Source: Clostridia bacterium
GTDB lineage: Bacteria > Bacillota > Clostridia > Oscillospirales > CAG-272
Direction: 5' to 3'
Length of the DNA stretch: 17,298 nt
NCBI GenBank assembly: GCA_017379815.1
Contig: JAFNVK010000055.1
Span: 1-17,298, forward strand
How positions within the stretch are numbered: the stretch's first letter is position 1; each line of letters begins with the position of its first letter. The notes under the pieces were generated by a model. The model was not told where the DNA came from. It was given only the letters and a program-made list of their open reading frames with translations, and did not search any database. Shown here piece by piece: positions 1 to 7,347 of the stretch. The position numbers were made by a program, and so were the translations under genes.

Positions 1-4
1 AGCG

Positions 5-26
5 AAAAAAGAGGATCTCCTTTTTT
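5..26. terminator. Possible terminator of an upstream gene
   Basis: Six As and GAG (5-13) pair with CTC and six Ts (17-26), with a 3-base loop and one bulged C at 20. The layout suits a short intrinsic terminator for a gene lying left of the window. The GC core is only three pairs, so confidence is limited. Confidence 0.35.
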
Positions 27-37
27 GGGAAAGCGAG

Positions 38-66
38 TTGACAAACCCCGTTTGTTGGTGTATAAT
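38..66 (+). promoter_or_regulatory. Sigma-A promoter of the PerR-like gene
   Basis: TTGACA at 38-43, a 17-base spacer and TATAAT at 61-66 match both consensus hexamers exactly. Transcription should start near 73, giving a leader of about 40 nt before the ATG at 113. I looked for a Fur or PerR operator palindrome over the promoter and saw none convincing. Confidence 0.9.
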
Positions 67-112
67 TGAAACGAGAATAAGTCTAATTTTTTCCAATCAA
101 GGAGGCGATTTT

Positions 113-490
113 ATGACCAAGCAGCGCGAGCTGATCCTGAGCATTCTCCGCCAGTCCGATCGCCACATGACGGCGGACGAGATCTTCTTTCTGGCCAAGC
201 TGAAGATGCCGAGCATCGCCATGGCCACCGTCTACAACAACCTCAACGCCCTGGACGAGGCGGGGGTGATCCATCGTCTCCACATCGACGGCGTTGCCGA
301 TTGCTTTGACAAGCTGACCGAGCCGCATAACCACCTGCTTTGCCAAGGCTGCGGCAGGATCCAAGACGTTCGTCTGCCCACGCTTTCCGAGCAGCTTGCC
401 CGCGAGCTTGGCGTAGAGGTTTTGGACTACGAGCTGACGGTGCACTACCTCTGCCCCGAGTGCCGCCGCAACGCCGGCGGACGCCGCTGA
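113..490 (+). CDS. perR: Fur-family regulator, PerR-like
   Basis: A 125-residue metal-dependent repressor. The start at 113 follows AAGGAGG (99-105); an in-frame upstream ATG at 38 overlaps the -35 box and cannot be used. The winged-helix DNA-binding part is residues 1-60 (ATVYNNLNAL at 38-47) and the dimerisation/metal part is 61-125. The structural zinc pairs are C77/C80 and C114/C117. H18, D66, H72, H74 and D85 line up with the five regulatory metal ligands known in Bacillus subtilis PerR (H37, D85, H91, H93, D104), which suggests peroxide sensing by metal-catalysed histidine oxidation rather than plain iron sensing. The N-terminus is shorter than in typical PerR. It is monocistronic, between its own promoter and a terminator. 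The Fur family is certain; the PerR subtype is inferred from the ligand pattern. Confidence 0.88.
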   Translation: MTKQRELILSILRQSDRHMTADEIFFLAKLKMPSIAMATVYNNLNALDEAGVIHRLHIDGVADCFDKLTEPHNHLLCQGCGRIQDVRLPTLSEQLARELGVEVLDYELTVHYLCPECRRNAGGRR

Positions 491-564
491 AGCGATCGAA
501 GGAAAATACCGACTGCCTGTTGCCGCAAGCGGGAGATAGTCCCTATCCGGATACAAAAAGAAAC

Positions 565-609
565 GCCCCGGCGCTTTCCGAACGGAAACGCGCCGGGGGC
601 TGTTTTTTT
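565..609. terminator. Strong bidirectional intrinsic terminator
   Basis: GCCCCGGCGC (565-574) pairs with GCGCCGGGGGC (590-600, one extra G). The A/T-symmetric loop TTTCCGAACGGAAA extends the stem. A T-run follows at 602-608. On the minus strand the hairpin is followed by TTTCTTTTT, so it can end both the PerR-like gene and the leftward gene at 630-1277. The interval 491-564 shows nothing else. Confidence 0.9.
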
Positions 610-629
610 CTTGGCTTTTTGCGAAAGGC

Positions 630-1277
630 TTACTCGAGATACAGCGCGTCGGCATTGAGGAAGGCGTGCGCGCCGAGGCGGGAATCGGTGGGGATCAGGC
701 GGGAGGCGGCGCACTTGCGGCAGCTTACGCGGATGCCCTCCTCCAGGATCTCGGCGTCGTATTGACGTCCGTTTTCCTCGGGAGCGCACTTGCAAAAGAT
801 CTTACCCTCGGCGTCCAGGTCCTGCACCACGAACATCACGATCTCGCGGATCTGCGGATCGCTCAGGGTCTCCTCTCCCTCCTCGTGCAGAGGATCAAGG
901 CTCTTGATGCCGCTCTCCTCCAACAGATCAAGCAGGGCAAGCTCGGTGCGGGCAAGCTCGGCCTTGACGGCGTTGGCGTCGCCCGTGAGGGCCACGTTGA
1001 AGTCGGTGTAGGGGCAGGGAAGGGCAAAGAGCTCCTTGCCAAAGAAGACCGAGGAGGAAAGCGTGTAGTTGTGCGGCGTTGCGCAGAGAATGCAGGGCAC
1101 GGTGAGGCGTACCTTGCCGTCCTTTTGGAGCACGGCGGTCAGCTCGCTCTTTCCGCAGGTGCATTTCAGCTTAAGCATATCGCCGCCCAGGGCAAAGATG
1201 CCAACGGCGCTCATCACGCCGGCCCCGCAGTGCGGGCAGCGGTAGGCAAGGGTCGTCTGCTTGGGTTCAATCACCAT
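630..1277 (-). CDS. Cysteine-pair (zinc-ribbon-like) protein of unknown function
   Basis: A 215-residue cytoplasmic protein with no signal peptide or membrane helix. Cysteines come in pairs typical of zinc binding: C14/C17 (CPHC), C39/C41 (CTC), C62/C65 (CILC), C162/C164 (CKC) and C186/C189 (CRKC), with C88 alone. The N-terminal third (CPHCG...CTCG...CILC) resembles CpXC-type metal-binding domains. The middle (about 105-155) is an acidic helical linker and the last 50 residues hold a second cysteine cluster. The ATG at 1277 follows AAGGATG; a TATACT-like -10 lies at 1321-1316 but no good -35 is visible. It is transcribed alone, between two terminators. I do not recognise a specific function. 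Confidence 0.75.
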   Translation of the reverse strand: MVIEPKQTTLAYRCPHCGAGVMSAVGIFALGGDMLKLKCTCGKSELTAVLQKDGKVRLTVPCILCATPHNYTLSSSVFFGKELFALPCPYTDFNVALTGDANAVKAELARTELALLDLLEESGIKSLDPLHEEGEETLSDPQIREIVMFVVQDLDAEGKIFCKCAPEENGRQYDAEILEEGIRVSCRKCAASRLIPTDSRLGAHAFLNADALYLE

Positions 1278-1333
1278 CGTCGTTCATCCTTTTCTGTAAA
1301 AAAACTCACGCCAGCAGTATATGCGGCGGGTCA

Positions 1334-1364
1334 CAAAATGGCACGGAGGAACCGTGCCATTTTG
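1334..1364 (-). terminator. Terminator of the foldase-like gene
   Basis: A perfect 13-bp stem (1334-1346 with 1352-1364) built on AATGGCACGG, with a 5-base loop. The 3' arm ends CATTTTG on the minus strand. It lies 33 bases beyond the stop codon of the leftward gene 1398-4034. The near-symmetric ends mean it could act in either direction. Confidence 0.75.
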
Positions 1365-1397
1365 CTGCTTTGCGGGATCCTTGGATCCTGCGCGGAA

Positions 1398-4034
1398 TTA
1401 TTCGTTTGCGCCCGACTCGGGGTTCGTCTCGGGATCGGTCTCGGGATCGGTCTCGGGATCGGTTGCGGGATCGGTTGCGGGATCGGTTGCGGGATTGGTC
1501 TCGGGCTTGGTCTCAACGGGGGTCAGGTCGCCCAGCTTGTCAAGCACCTTCTCGTTTGCTGCATAGCCCTCGGTCTCGATCAGACCGTCAACCCACTCCT
1601 CGACCTGCTCGGTCACGTAAGCGGTCTTTGCGGCACTCTGCCAGGAGAGCAGGCTCTCGTGGAAGAAGACCACGTAGGAGCTCTTGCCGTCCTCGCTGGT
1701 GATTACGGCCTTGTCGTTCTCCTTACGTGCCTCGTCAAAGAGCCAAGCTCTGACGTTGGCATCGGTAACGGCCTTCTCGGTGAAGACGGAGATCTGAGCG
1801 GAGCCAAGCTCTGCAAAGGCTTCCTCAAGGGCGAAGCCCTCCTTGCCCTCAAGCTTTGCCAGTGCGTCGGCAGCCTGCTGGGCGTGGGGATCCTTCTTCT
1901 CCTTGTCGGTATCCTTAGAGTCGGTGAACTGGACGAAGCCGCCGTCAACGACGCGGTCGGTATCCAGGTAGAGAGGCGTGTTAAGCACCATGTAGGTGGT
2001 GTAGGTGGTCACGTCCTCCTGCTTGTCGTTCTTCGCGGTCTTTTCGATCATCTTGGTGTCGAACTCCTTGCGAATGGCGACGAATCCCTCCTCGGACTCG
2101 GAGATCCACTCCTCAAAGCTGTCCTTTGCGGGCTCGCTGACGTACTTCTGCGTGTTGGTGGAGGGGAACTTGCCGGAGGTATCCAGACCTGCCTGCAGGG
2201 CGGTGAGGATGGAGTAGTAGGTGTCGTTGGTGAGGGTGACGTAGGTGATGTCGGCGTTGAGGTTCTCCATTCTGCGGACGTGGATGACGTAGTAGCCGGA
2301 GGAATCGCTGGCGGTCAGAATGTCACCGGTCTTGACGGTGGAAACGATCACGGCCTTGGTGATGGCGCTGGGAACGATGCTGCTTGCGGTGGTGGAGGTG
2401 ATGTTCTCCTTGAGAATGGGATTCTTGTCCTTCAGGATCTCGAGGATCTTCGCCCCCTCCTCCTTCAGCTGCTTAGCAAGCTCTGCCTGCAGCTCAAGAC
2501 CGGAGCGGTAGTCGGTCGCGGTGCCCATCGTGCAGTAAGCGAAGTCGACCTTGTCGTCCTTATCGATGCTGCGCACGTAAGCCACGTAGTAGAAGCCGCC
2601 CTCGGTTGCGGTGATGACCGACTTCTCCGTGGTGGTAGCGGCCAGGATCTTATCCAGCAGGATCGTGGGGACGTCCTTGGTGTCCTTATCGGCGTCGGTG
2701 ATCTCTACGGCGTTGTGTGCAGTGAGGAGCTTCTCGACCTGCTTGGGGAAGGCGGCCAGATCCTTTGCCAGAGCGTCTGCACGCTTGTAGGCGAGGAGCT
2801 GGTTGAGGATAGAGGACTTGAAGCTTGCGTCCTCACCGTGGGTCTCACCCTCGGAGAAGGCGTAGAACTTGACGCGAGCCTCAACGGAGGTGGTCTCAGC
2901 GGTCACCTTCTCGTTGTAGTTTGCAACAAGGTAGATGCCGTTCTCGGTGGAAACGGTGGAGACCTCGTACTGGGTACGAACGGTCTTGAAGAGCCAATCG
3001 ATCACTTCCTTGGGAAGATCGGAGCCCTCCTTAGCGTAGGCGGTCTTCTCGGTGGCACCGATGTCGTTGAGGGCATCGGTCAGCGCGGTGCTGTTGAGGT
3101 CGGTCTTGCTGCCGATCTCCTTGAGCGCGTCTGCAGCCTCCTTGGTCACGGTGTACTTGTTGTAGGTGGTCTTGTAGTTGTTCTCAAAGCTGTGACGGAC
3201 CACGGTCTCGCGGAACTCGTCAGCGCTCTTACAGGCGGCCAGCTTCTCGGCCAGTGCCTTGTCCTCGGTGGCAAAGGAGAGGTAGTCGGTCTTGAAGAAA
3301 TCGTCGGGGTTCTCGTCACGGAAGACGTCGAGGTCGGAGAGGACCACGGCCTTCTCGTAATTCTCCTGCACCTGGAGGATATACTTGTTGTAAAGGGTAA
3401 CGATCTCGAGGGCGTGCTTGATGTCGGACTTCTTCATGCCGGTGTCGATCGCGCCCTTGAGGAAGGCGTTCAGGTTGGCGAAGCCGTAAGCACCCTGCAT
3501 ATCCTTGAGCCAATCCAGAGTGGAGTTGATCTCGGACTTATCCTCGTCGTCAAGCGAAACGCCTGCCTTCTCGGCAGCGTCGCAAACGGCAACGTAGTCC
3601 ACCAGAGTCTCAACCAGCTCCTGCACGCTGTCGCGCAGGGTGTTCTGCACGGTGTAGCGGGCAACGTCGAAGGCGTAAGCGTCTGCGCTCTGATACTGGG
3701 TGGTAACGGTCTTGTCGGTAATGTAGCCGAGGTAAGCGTAGTACCAGTAGTAGTAGGCGTTGTAGTAGGCGCTCTGCCAAGCCAGGAAGGTGGCGGTCTG
3801 CTGGGTAATGTCGTAGTTTCCGGTCTTGCTCTCCACGATGATGCGGTTACGGTAGATGATGCCGCTGTTGGTGAGCACGGAGGCGATCAGGCCGGCGAGG
3901 ATCACGGCGGCCAGGAGAATGGAGATCAGGGGAGTGAGCCATTTGGGGGCCTTCTTCGCCTGCTTGTTCTGCCGTCCGGAGCTGTTCAGCTGCTCCTGGA
4001 CATGGCGCTGTCTGTTTCTGCTTCCTTTTCCCAT
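1398..4034 (-). CDS. Membrane-anchored SurA/parvulin-like foldase with acidic repeat tail
   Basis: An 878-residue protein. The start at 4034 is preferred because it follows AAAGGAAA and precedes a typical basic N-terminus (MGKGSRNRQRH); a start at 4106 would overlap the probable promoter. Residues 1-31 are basic and cytoplasmic, 32-54 form one membrane helix, and the rest should be outside the cell. A Tyr-rich helical region resembling SurA N-terminal domains follows. Several degenerate parvulin-like units then occur, each ending in a strand pair such as GGFYYVAYVRSI, SGYYVIHVRRME and SSYVVFFHES. The family acts in folding secreted proteins as peptidyl-prolyl isomerase or chaperone; whether these units are catalytic cannot be told. 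The C-terminus is a Thr-Asp-Pro-Glu repeat that may cross the cell wall. It could be a binding or scaffold protein instead. Confidence 0.7.
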   Translation of the reverse strand: MGKGSRNRQRHVQEQLNSSGRQNKQAKKAPKWLTPLISILLAAVILAGLIASVLTNSGIIYRNRIIVESKTGNYDITQQTATFLAWQSAYYNAYYYWYYAYLGYITDKTVTTQYQSADAYAFDVARYTVQNTLRDSVQELVETLVDYVAVCDAAEKAGVSLDDEDKSEINSTLDWLKDMQGAYGFANLNAFLKGAIDTGMKKSDIKHALEIVTLYNKYILQVQENYEKAVVLSDLDVFRDENPDDFFKTDYLSFATEDKALAEKLAACKSADEFRETVVRHSFENNYKTTYNKYTVTKEAADALKEIGSKTDLNSTALTDALNDIGATEKTAYAKEGSDLPKEVIDWLFKTVRTQYEVSTVSTENGIYLVANYNEKVTAETTSVEARVKFYAFSEGETHGEDASFKSSILNQLLAYKRADALAKDLAAFPKQVEKLLTAHNAVEITDADKDTKDVPTILLDKILAATTTEKSVITATEGGFYYVAYVRSIDKDDKVDFAYCTMGTATDYRSGLELQAELAKQLKEEGAKILEILKDKNPILKENITSTTASSIVPSAITKAVIVSTVKTGDILTASDSSGYYVIHVRRMENLNADITYVTLTNDTYYSILTALQAGLDTSGKFPSTNTQKYVSEPAKDSFEEWISESEEGFVAIRKEFDTKMIEKTAKNDKQEDVTTYTTYMVLNTPLYLDTDRVVDGGFVQFTDSKDTDKEKKDPHAQQAADALAKLEGKEGFALEEAFAELGSAQISVFTEKAVTDANVRAWLFDEARKENDKAVITSEDGKSSYVVFFHESLLSWQSAAKTAYVTEQVEEWVDGLIETEGYAANEKVLDKLGDLTPVETKPETNPATDPATDPATDPETDPETDPETNPESGANE
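1428..1511 (-). repeat. Seven tandem 12-bp repeats coding a T-D-P-E/A tail
   Basis: Seven in-frame copies of CTCGGGATCGGT or TGCGGGATCGGT on the plus strand (coding T-D-P-E and T-D-P-A on the minus strand), plus a decayed eighth copy at 1416-1427. The array encodes the extreme C-terminus of the foldase-like protein. Four-codon repeats like this change copy number by slippage, so length is likely to vary between strains. Confidence 0.9.
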
Positions 4035-4106
4035 GAGTGGGTTTCCTTTCTGTTTGTGAGATTGCTTTTTTGGTGGTGCGCCCGATCTTAGCGCACAAGT
4101 AAACAC

Positions 4107-4112
4107 ATTATA
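4107..4112 (-). promoter_or_regulatory. Probable -10 box for the foldase-like gene
   Basis: A perfect TATAAT on the minus strand, about 70 bases before the ATG at 4034. No convincing -35 hexamer sits 16-18 bases upstream, so the promoter is either weak or helped by an activator. Confidence 0.45.
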
Positions 4113-4200
4113 CCTTTTTCGTATGACGGTATTGTGTCGTGATTATGAACAAACGCAAAACTTTCGCTGTGTTTTAAGGGGAGATAAAATAAAACGGAAC

Positions 4201-4234
4201 AAAAAACCGCCCGTCAGACGTTCATGATCACGGG
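4201..4234 (-). terminator. Candidate terminator of ribonuclease J
   Basis: On the minus strand CCCGT (4234-4230) pairs with ACGGG (4214-4210) around a 15-base loop, followed by CGG and six Ts (4206-4201). The hairpin includes the stop codon. The T-run is good but the stem is short. Confidence 0.4.
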
Positions 4235-5905
4235 AAGGATCATGGGCTTGCGCTTGGTTTTGGAATAGAGGAATTTGGTCAGATCGTCCTTGACGCGCTT
4301 CTTGAGCTGCATACGGTCCACGGGACGGCGGCCCTCGAGCAGGTCGAGGATGGCGTCGGTGGCAACGGCGCGGACCTCCTCCATCAGCTCCTCGGATTCG
4401 CGGACGTAAACGAAGCCGCGCGAGATCACGTCGGGGCCGGAGAGCAGGAGGCGCTCGTCGGTATCCACCGAGGCGACCACCACGATCAGGCCGTCCTGTG
4501 CGAGGTGTCTGCGGTCGCGGAGCACGATGTTGCCCACGTCGCCCACGCCGTAGCCGTCCACAAGGACTCTGCCCGAGGGAACGGTGCCGTTCCAGCGTGC
4601 GCCCGAGGCGTCGATCTCCAGCACCTTACCGATCTCGGAGAGGAAGATGCAGCGGTCCTTCATGCCCATGTGCCGTGCCAGCTCGCGGTTTGCCGCGAGG
4701 TGGCGGCTCTCGCCGTGAATGGGCATAAAGTACTTGGGCTTGGTGAGTGCCTGCATGAGCTTGAGCTCCTCCTGGCAGGCGTGTCCCGAGACGTGCACCT
4801 CGACCAGGGCGTCGTGCAGGACCTCGACCTCGTTCTTGGAGAGCTCGTTGATGATGTTGCCGATGAGCTTTTCGTTTCCGGGAATGGCGCTGGAGGAAAG
4901 CACGACGACGTCGTTTGCGTCAAGCGACACCTGTGCGTGATCCGAGAAGGCCATGCGATAGAGGGCGGACATGGGCTCGCCCTGGCTTCCGGTGGTGACC
5001 AGGGTCAATTCTCCCGGCTTGTATTTGCGGATGTCGTTGATGTCGATCAGCACGCCCTCGGGCACCTTCATGTAGCCAAGCTCGATGGCCGCGCTGACGA
5101 TGTTGAGCATACTGCGGCCCGTGATGGCCACCTTTCTCTTGTGCCTTGCGCTCGTGTTGATGATCTGCTGGACGCGATGCACGTTGGAGGAGAAGGTCGC
5201 GATGATCACGCGCTTCTTCTCGTGCGTGGAGAAGATATACTCAAGGGAGGCTCCCACGTTCTTTTCGGAGGGGGTGTGCCCGGGGCGCTCGGCGTTGGTG
5301 GATTCGCACAGGAGCATCAGCACGCCCTCGCGTCCCAGCTCGCCGAGGCGGACGATGTCCATCATCTCGCCGTCAATGGGGGTGGTGTCCAGCTTAAAGT
5401 CGCCGGTGTGAATGACCGTTCCCAGGGGGGTATGGATCGCCAGAGCGCAGGCGTCGGCAATGGAGTGATTGACGTGAATGAACTCCACCTCAAGTGCGCC
5501 CGCCTTGATGCGGCTTCCTGCCGAGACGGTGTTGAGCTTCGGCTTTTTGGGCAGAACGTGCTCCTGCAGCTTGTTGCGGATGATCCCCACGGTCAGGGGC
5601 GTGCCGTAGATGGGGGGATTGAGCGAGCGGAGCAGATAGGGCACGGCGCCGATGTGGTCCTCGTGTCCGTGCGTCAGAAACAGGCCGCGGATGCGGTCGG
5701 CGTTGGCCTCGAGGTAGGAGACGTCGGGGATCACCAGATCGATGCCCGGCATATCGTCGTCGGGAAAGCCCAAGCCGCAGTCCACAACGATCATGTCCTC
5801 CTCGTACTCAATGACGGTCATGTTCTTTCCGACCTCACCGAGTCCGCCGAGAGGGATAATGCGGAGCTTGCCCGTTGGCTTTGTCTTTTTCGGTTTTCTT
5901 GGCAT
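4214..5905 (-). CDS. rnj: Ribonuclease J
   Basis: A 563-residue metallo-beta-lactamase/beta-CASP nuclease, normal length for RNase J, which cuts and 5'-to-3' degrades mRNA and matures rRNA in Firmicutes. Metal-site motifs are all present: HGHEDH at 79-84, H147 with D151 (HSIAD), HTGDF at 166-170 and H397 (PIHGES). The beta-CASP part contains TTGSQGEP (304-311) and HVSGHA (371-376); the C-terminal 110 residues are the RNase J-specific domain. The start at 5905 is chosen because GAAAGGAA precedes it and the basic MPRKPKKTK start fits; the upstream open frame to 6076 lies in the untranslated leader. It has its own promoter about 310 bases upstream. Only one RNase J gene is in the window, so J1 and J2 cannot be distinguished. 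Confidence 0.95.
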   Translation of the reverse strand: MPRKPKKTKPTGKLRIIPLGGLGEVGKNMTVIEYEEDMIVVDCGLGFPDDDMPGIDLVIPDVSYLEANADRIRGLFLTHGHEDHIGAVPYLLRSLNPPIYGTPLTVGIIRNKLQEHVLPKKPKLNTVSAGSRIKAGALEVEFIHVNHSIADACALAIHTPLGTVIHTGDFKLDTTPIDGEMMDIVRLGELGREGVLMLLCESTNAERPGHTPSEKNVGASLEYIFSTHEKKRVIIATFSSNVHRVQQIINTSARHKRKVAITGRSMLNIVSAAIELGYMKVPEGVLIDINDIRKYKPGELTLVTTGSQGEPMSALYRMAFSDHAQVSLDANDVVVLSSSAIPGNEKLIGNIINELSKNEVEVLHDALVEVHVSGHACQEELKLMQALTKPKYFMPIHGESRHLAANRELARHMGMKDRCIFLSEIGKVLEIDASGARWNGTVPSGRVLVDGYGVGDVGNIVLRDRRHLAQDGLIVVVASVDTDERLLLSGPDVISRGFVYVRESEELMEEVRAVATDAILDLLEGRRPVDRMQLKKRVKDDLTKFLYSKTKRKPMILPVIMNV

Positions 5906-6207
5906 TGTAGATTCCTTTCTGTATAAAATGGTGTGGCGGAGGGGATGCCCGGCACCCTCGTCTCGCGCCGATAAACATGCCTGCAGGTCTTGCCAAAGCG
6001 CCGTTTTGGTCCTTTCCTTGGCACGGAGCCTTTGGGAAGACACGAAAAAAGACCCTGCTATACGGCAAAAAAGCAAGCAGAAATCGACCTCAACCTCACG
6101 GAATCACGCACGTTCCGCAAGGGGGAGGCCGGATATGAAATTCGCAAGCGCGCAGAGCCCTTTTGCCGCACGGGGGCGGGGAATGCGCAAAACGTTCTCA
6201 TATAACT
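5906..6207 (-). other. Long 5' leader of ribonuclease J mRNA
   Basis: The best promoter for RNase J predicts a start near 6207, leaving about 300 nt before the ATG. I see no riboswitch I can name. An AUG at 6201, a few bases after the predicted start, opens a 47-codon frame ending at 6058 without a ribosome binding site. It may be a short upstream reading frame or chance. No second convincing promoter was found nearer the gene. Confidence 0.5.
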
Positions 6208-6213
6208 TCCCTA

Positions 6214-6242
6214 ATTATACTACCGAACGGCCGCAAAGTCAA
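6214..6242 (-). promoter_or_regulatory. Sigma-A promoter of ribonuclease J
   Basis: On the minus strand TTGACT (6242-6237), a 17-base spacer and TATAAT (6219-6214) give 11 of 12 consensus matches. It sits downstream of the stop codon of the 6273-6563 gene, so RNase J can be transcribed independently. Confidence 0.85.
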
Positions 6243-6272
6243 GACCCTGCACAAATTTTTTCGCGGACGGGC

Positions 6273-6563
6273 TCAGCCAAGGAGCAGGCAGAGGGCAAGA
6301 GCAACGCCTGCGCCAAGGGCGAGTCCGAGCAAAAACCAGAGGAGCGCCGAGAGGCGTCCGTGCGATCTCTTCGGCTTGTTTTCCGCTTGTTCGCTTTCGC
6401 CCGGCAGGGCGTTTTCCTCGAGGATGCGGTTGGCCTCGCGGAGCATATCCTTGACGGGGCGGTTGGCCGTCAGCTCGTGGCGCAGGACGAAGTAGGCCTC
6501 GTCAAAATAGTGGCTGTCCCCCGTGCGGAGGACGATCATTTGCTTTTGCGCTCCCTTGATCAT
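6273..6563 (-). CDS. Small tail-anchored membrane protein of unknown function
   Basis: A 96-residue protein. The start at 6563 (MIKGAQKQMIVL) follows AAGGAGA at good spacing; an ATG six codons upstream overlaps that ribosome binding site, and longer frames run through a noncoding-looking region. Residues 1-50 form a small cytoplasmic domain (TGDSHYFDEAYFVLRHEL), then an acidic and basic linker, then one C-terminal hydrophobic helix from about residue 73 (LLWFLLGLALGAGVALALCLL). That topology means the soluble part stays inside the cell and is held at the membrane by its tail. It reads divergently from the AbrB-like gene with 293 bases between them; I found no clear promoter for it there. I do not recognise the family. 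Confidence 0.7.
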   Translation of the reverse strand: MIKGAQKQMIVLRTGDSHYFDEAYFVLRHELTANRPVKDMLREANRILEENALPGESEQAENKPKRSHGRLSALLWFLLGLALGAGVALALCLLLG

Positions 6564-6744
6564 GCGGTATTCTCCTTGCATCAACGCTTTTGTAAGAGTA
6601 TTGCCTCGCTTTGGCTCGCCAAAACGCGGAGAAGGAATTTTTTTCCGCGGGCGAGAGGTCGGCGAGCAGACAAAACGCAGCCCCTCTTGTCGAAAGCGGT
6701 CGTGCGAATTTTGCGGAAAATACAGATTTTTCCATATTTTCCTA

Positions 6745-6773
6745 TTGACAGGGGATGAAAAAGGCGGTATAAT
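6745..6773 (+). promoter_or_regulatory. Sigma-A promoter of the AbrB-like regulator
   Basis: TTGACA at 6745-6750, a 17-base spacer and TATAAT at 6768-6773 are a perfect consensus. Transcription should begin near 6780, leaving a leader of about 77 nt. The rest of 6564-6744 holds an imperfect inverted repeat near 6609-6630 and no gene. Confidence 0.9.
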
Positions 6774-6856
6774 GAGGATGCACAAGATATTGTGGCGCAA
6801 AACCGAAAGCGCTGTCAAAAGGTCAAAATATAGCGAAAGCAAAAAGGAGAACACAG

Positions 6857-7102
6857 ATGAAATCAACGGGAATGGTAAGACGCGTGGACGAGCTGGGAAG
6901 GATCGTGGTTCCTGCCGAGATTCGACAGAGCATGGGGATCGGGGTCAAGGATCCTCTGGAGATCTACACGGACGGCGAGCGGATCATTCTGCAAAAGTAT
7001 CAGCCTGCCTGCATCTTCTGCAACGGCGCGGAGGACGTTCGCCTCTTTGCCGGCAAGAAGATCTGCCTGTCCTGTATCGAAAAGATCAAGAACGAGGCGT
7101 GA
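6857..7102 (+). CDS. AbrB/SpoVT-type transition-state regulator with C-terminal zinc ribbon
   Basis: An 81-residue DNA-binding protein. Residues 1-48 are a swapped-hairpin AbrB domain with the family signature VRRVDELGRIVVPAEIRQ (7-24). Residues 49-81 carry two CxxC pairs, C52/C55 and C70/C73, which should bind one zinc. AbrB-family proteins bind AT-rich promoters as dimers or tetramers and repress stationary-phase and sporulation genes; the zinc ribbon replaces the usual multimerisation tail. AAAAAGGAGA (6841-6850) decides the start at 6857. The consensus promoter suggests strong vegetative expression. Nearby sporulation-type genes and promoters make a role in the transition to sporulation reasonable, but no direct target can be read from the sequence. 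Confidence 0.88.
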   Translation: MKSTGMVRRVDELGRIVVPAEIRQSMGIGVKDPLEIYTDGERIILQKYQPACIFCNGAEDVRLFAGKKICLSCIEKIKNEA

Positions 7103-7161
7103 CCTTGCCGCCTTACGGCGAGGGTGAGCGCTGAGAGCTGAGAGCTTGTCTCTCTGCATAC

Positions 7162-7188
7162 AGTGTATGCCGTGATCTGCTCAACTAT
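7162..7188 (-). promoter_or_regulatory. Sigma-E-like promoter match, antisense to the AbrB-like gene
   Basis: On the minus strand ATA (7188-7186), 16 bases and CATACACT (7169-7162) fit the mother-cell sigma-E consensus (ATA, 16-18 bases, CATACAnT). The -10 lies in a palindrome, GCATAC-AGT-GTATGC (7156-7170). Transcription would run into the 3' end of the AbrB-like gene in antisense. No gene starts downstream, so this may be chance. Confidence 0.3.
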
Positions 7189-7199
7189 GCCGCAAAGAG

Positions 7200-7240
7200 A
7201 AAACGGGGGCCGCCAATGCGTGATGCATTGGCGGCCCCCG
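7200..7240 (-). terminator. Perfect 16-bp hairpin, terminator of the 30-residue peptide gene
   Basis: The arms at 7204-7219 and 7225-7240 (GGGGGCCGCCAATGC core) pair perfectly around a 5-base loop. On the minus strand the stem is followed by TTTTCTCTTT; on the plus strand no T-run follows. It therefore ends leftward transcription from 7440-7348 and protects the AbrB-like gene from read-through. Confidence 0.85.
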
Positions 7241-7347
7241 CAGTGCGTGGAGTCTCCGCCTCGGGGGAGCAGACGCTATTGTCTCAGCGCCCTTTTCCGC
7301 CGTTTTGCGGAGTGCGGACGGAGTGTCGTCTCACCCGGTCGATCCGT

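Noticed and set aside
61..97. Possible Fur or PerR box overlapping the promoter of the PerR-like gene
   Set aside because: The AT-rich bases look operator-like, but checking the sequence against its reverse complement gave too few matches for a palindrome.
1428..1511. CRISPR-like array
   Set aside because: The 12-bp repeats are directly adjacent without spacers and stay in the reading frame of the foldase-like gene, so they are coding tandem repeats.
666..4091. A 1141-codon open frame on the plus strand opposite two minus-strand genes
   Set aside because: It is the complement of genuine minus-strand genes with better ribosome binding sites, membrane and domain features. Its product is a low-complexity Leu/Gly/Val string without domains, and it runs through a terminator.
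4035..4106. Longer N-terminus for the foldase-like protein starting at 4106
   Set aside because: The start lies within or next to the TATAAT box, has no ribosome binding site, and adds residues unlike a membrane-anchor N-terminus.
4505..5926. A 473-codon plus-strand open frame opposite ribonuclease J
   Set aside because: RNase J motifs on the minus strand are unambiguous; this frame is its reverse-complement shadow.
5906..6272. A named riboswitch or T-box in the RNase J leader
   Set aside because: I looked for conserved cores and a terminator/antiterminator pair and found none that I could recognise.
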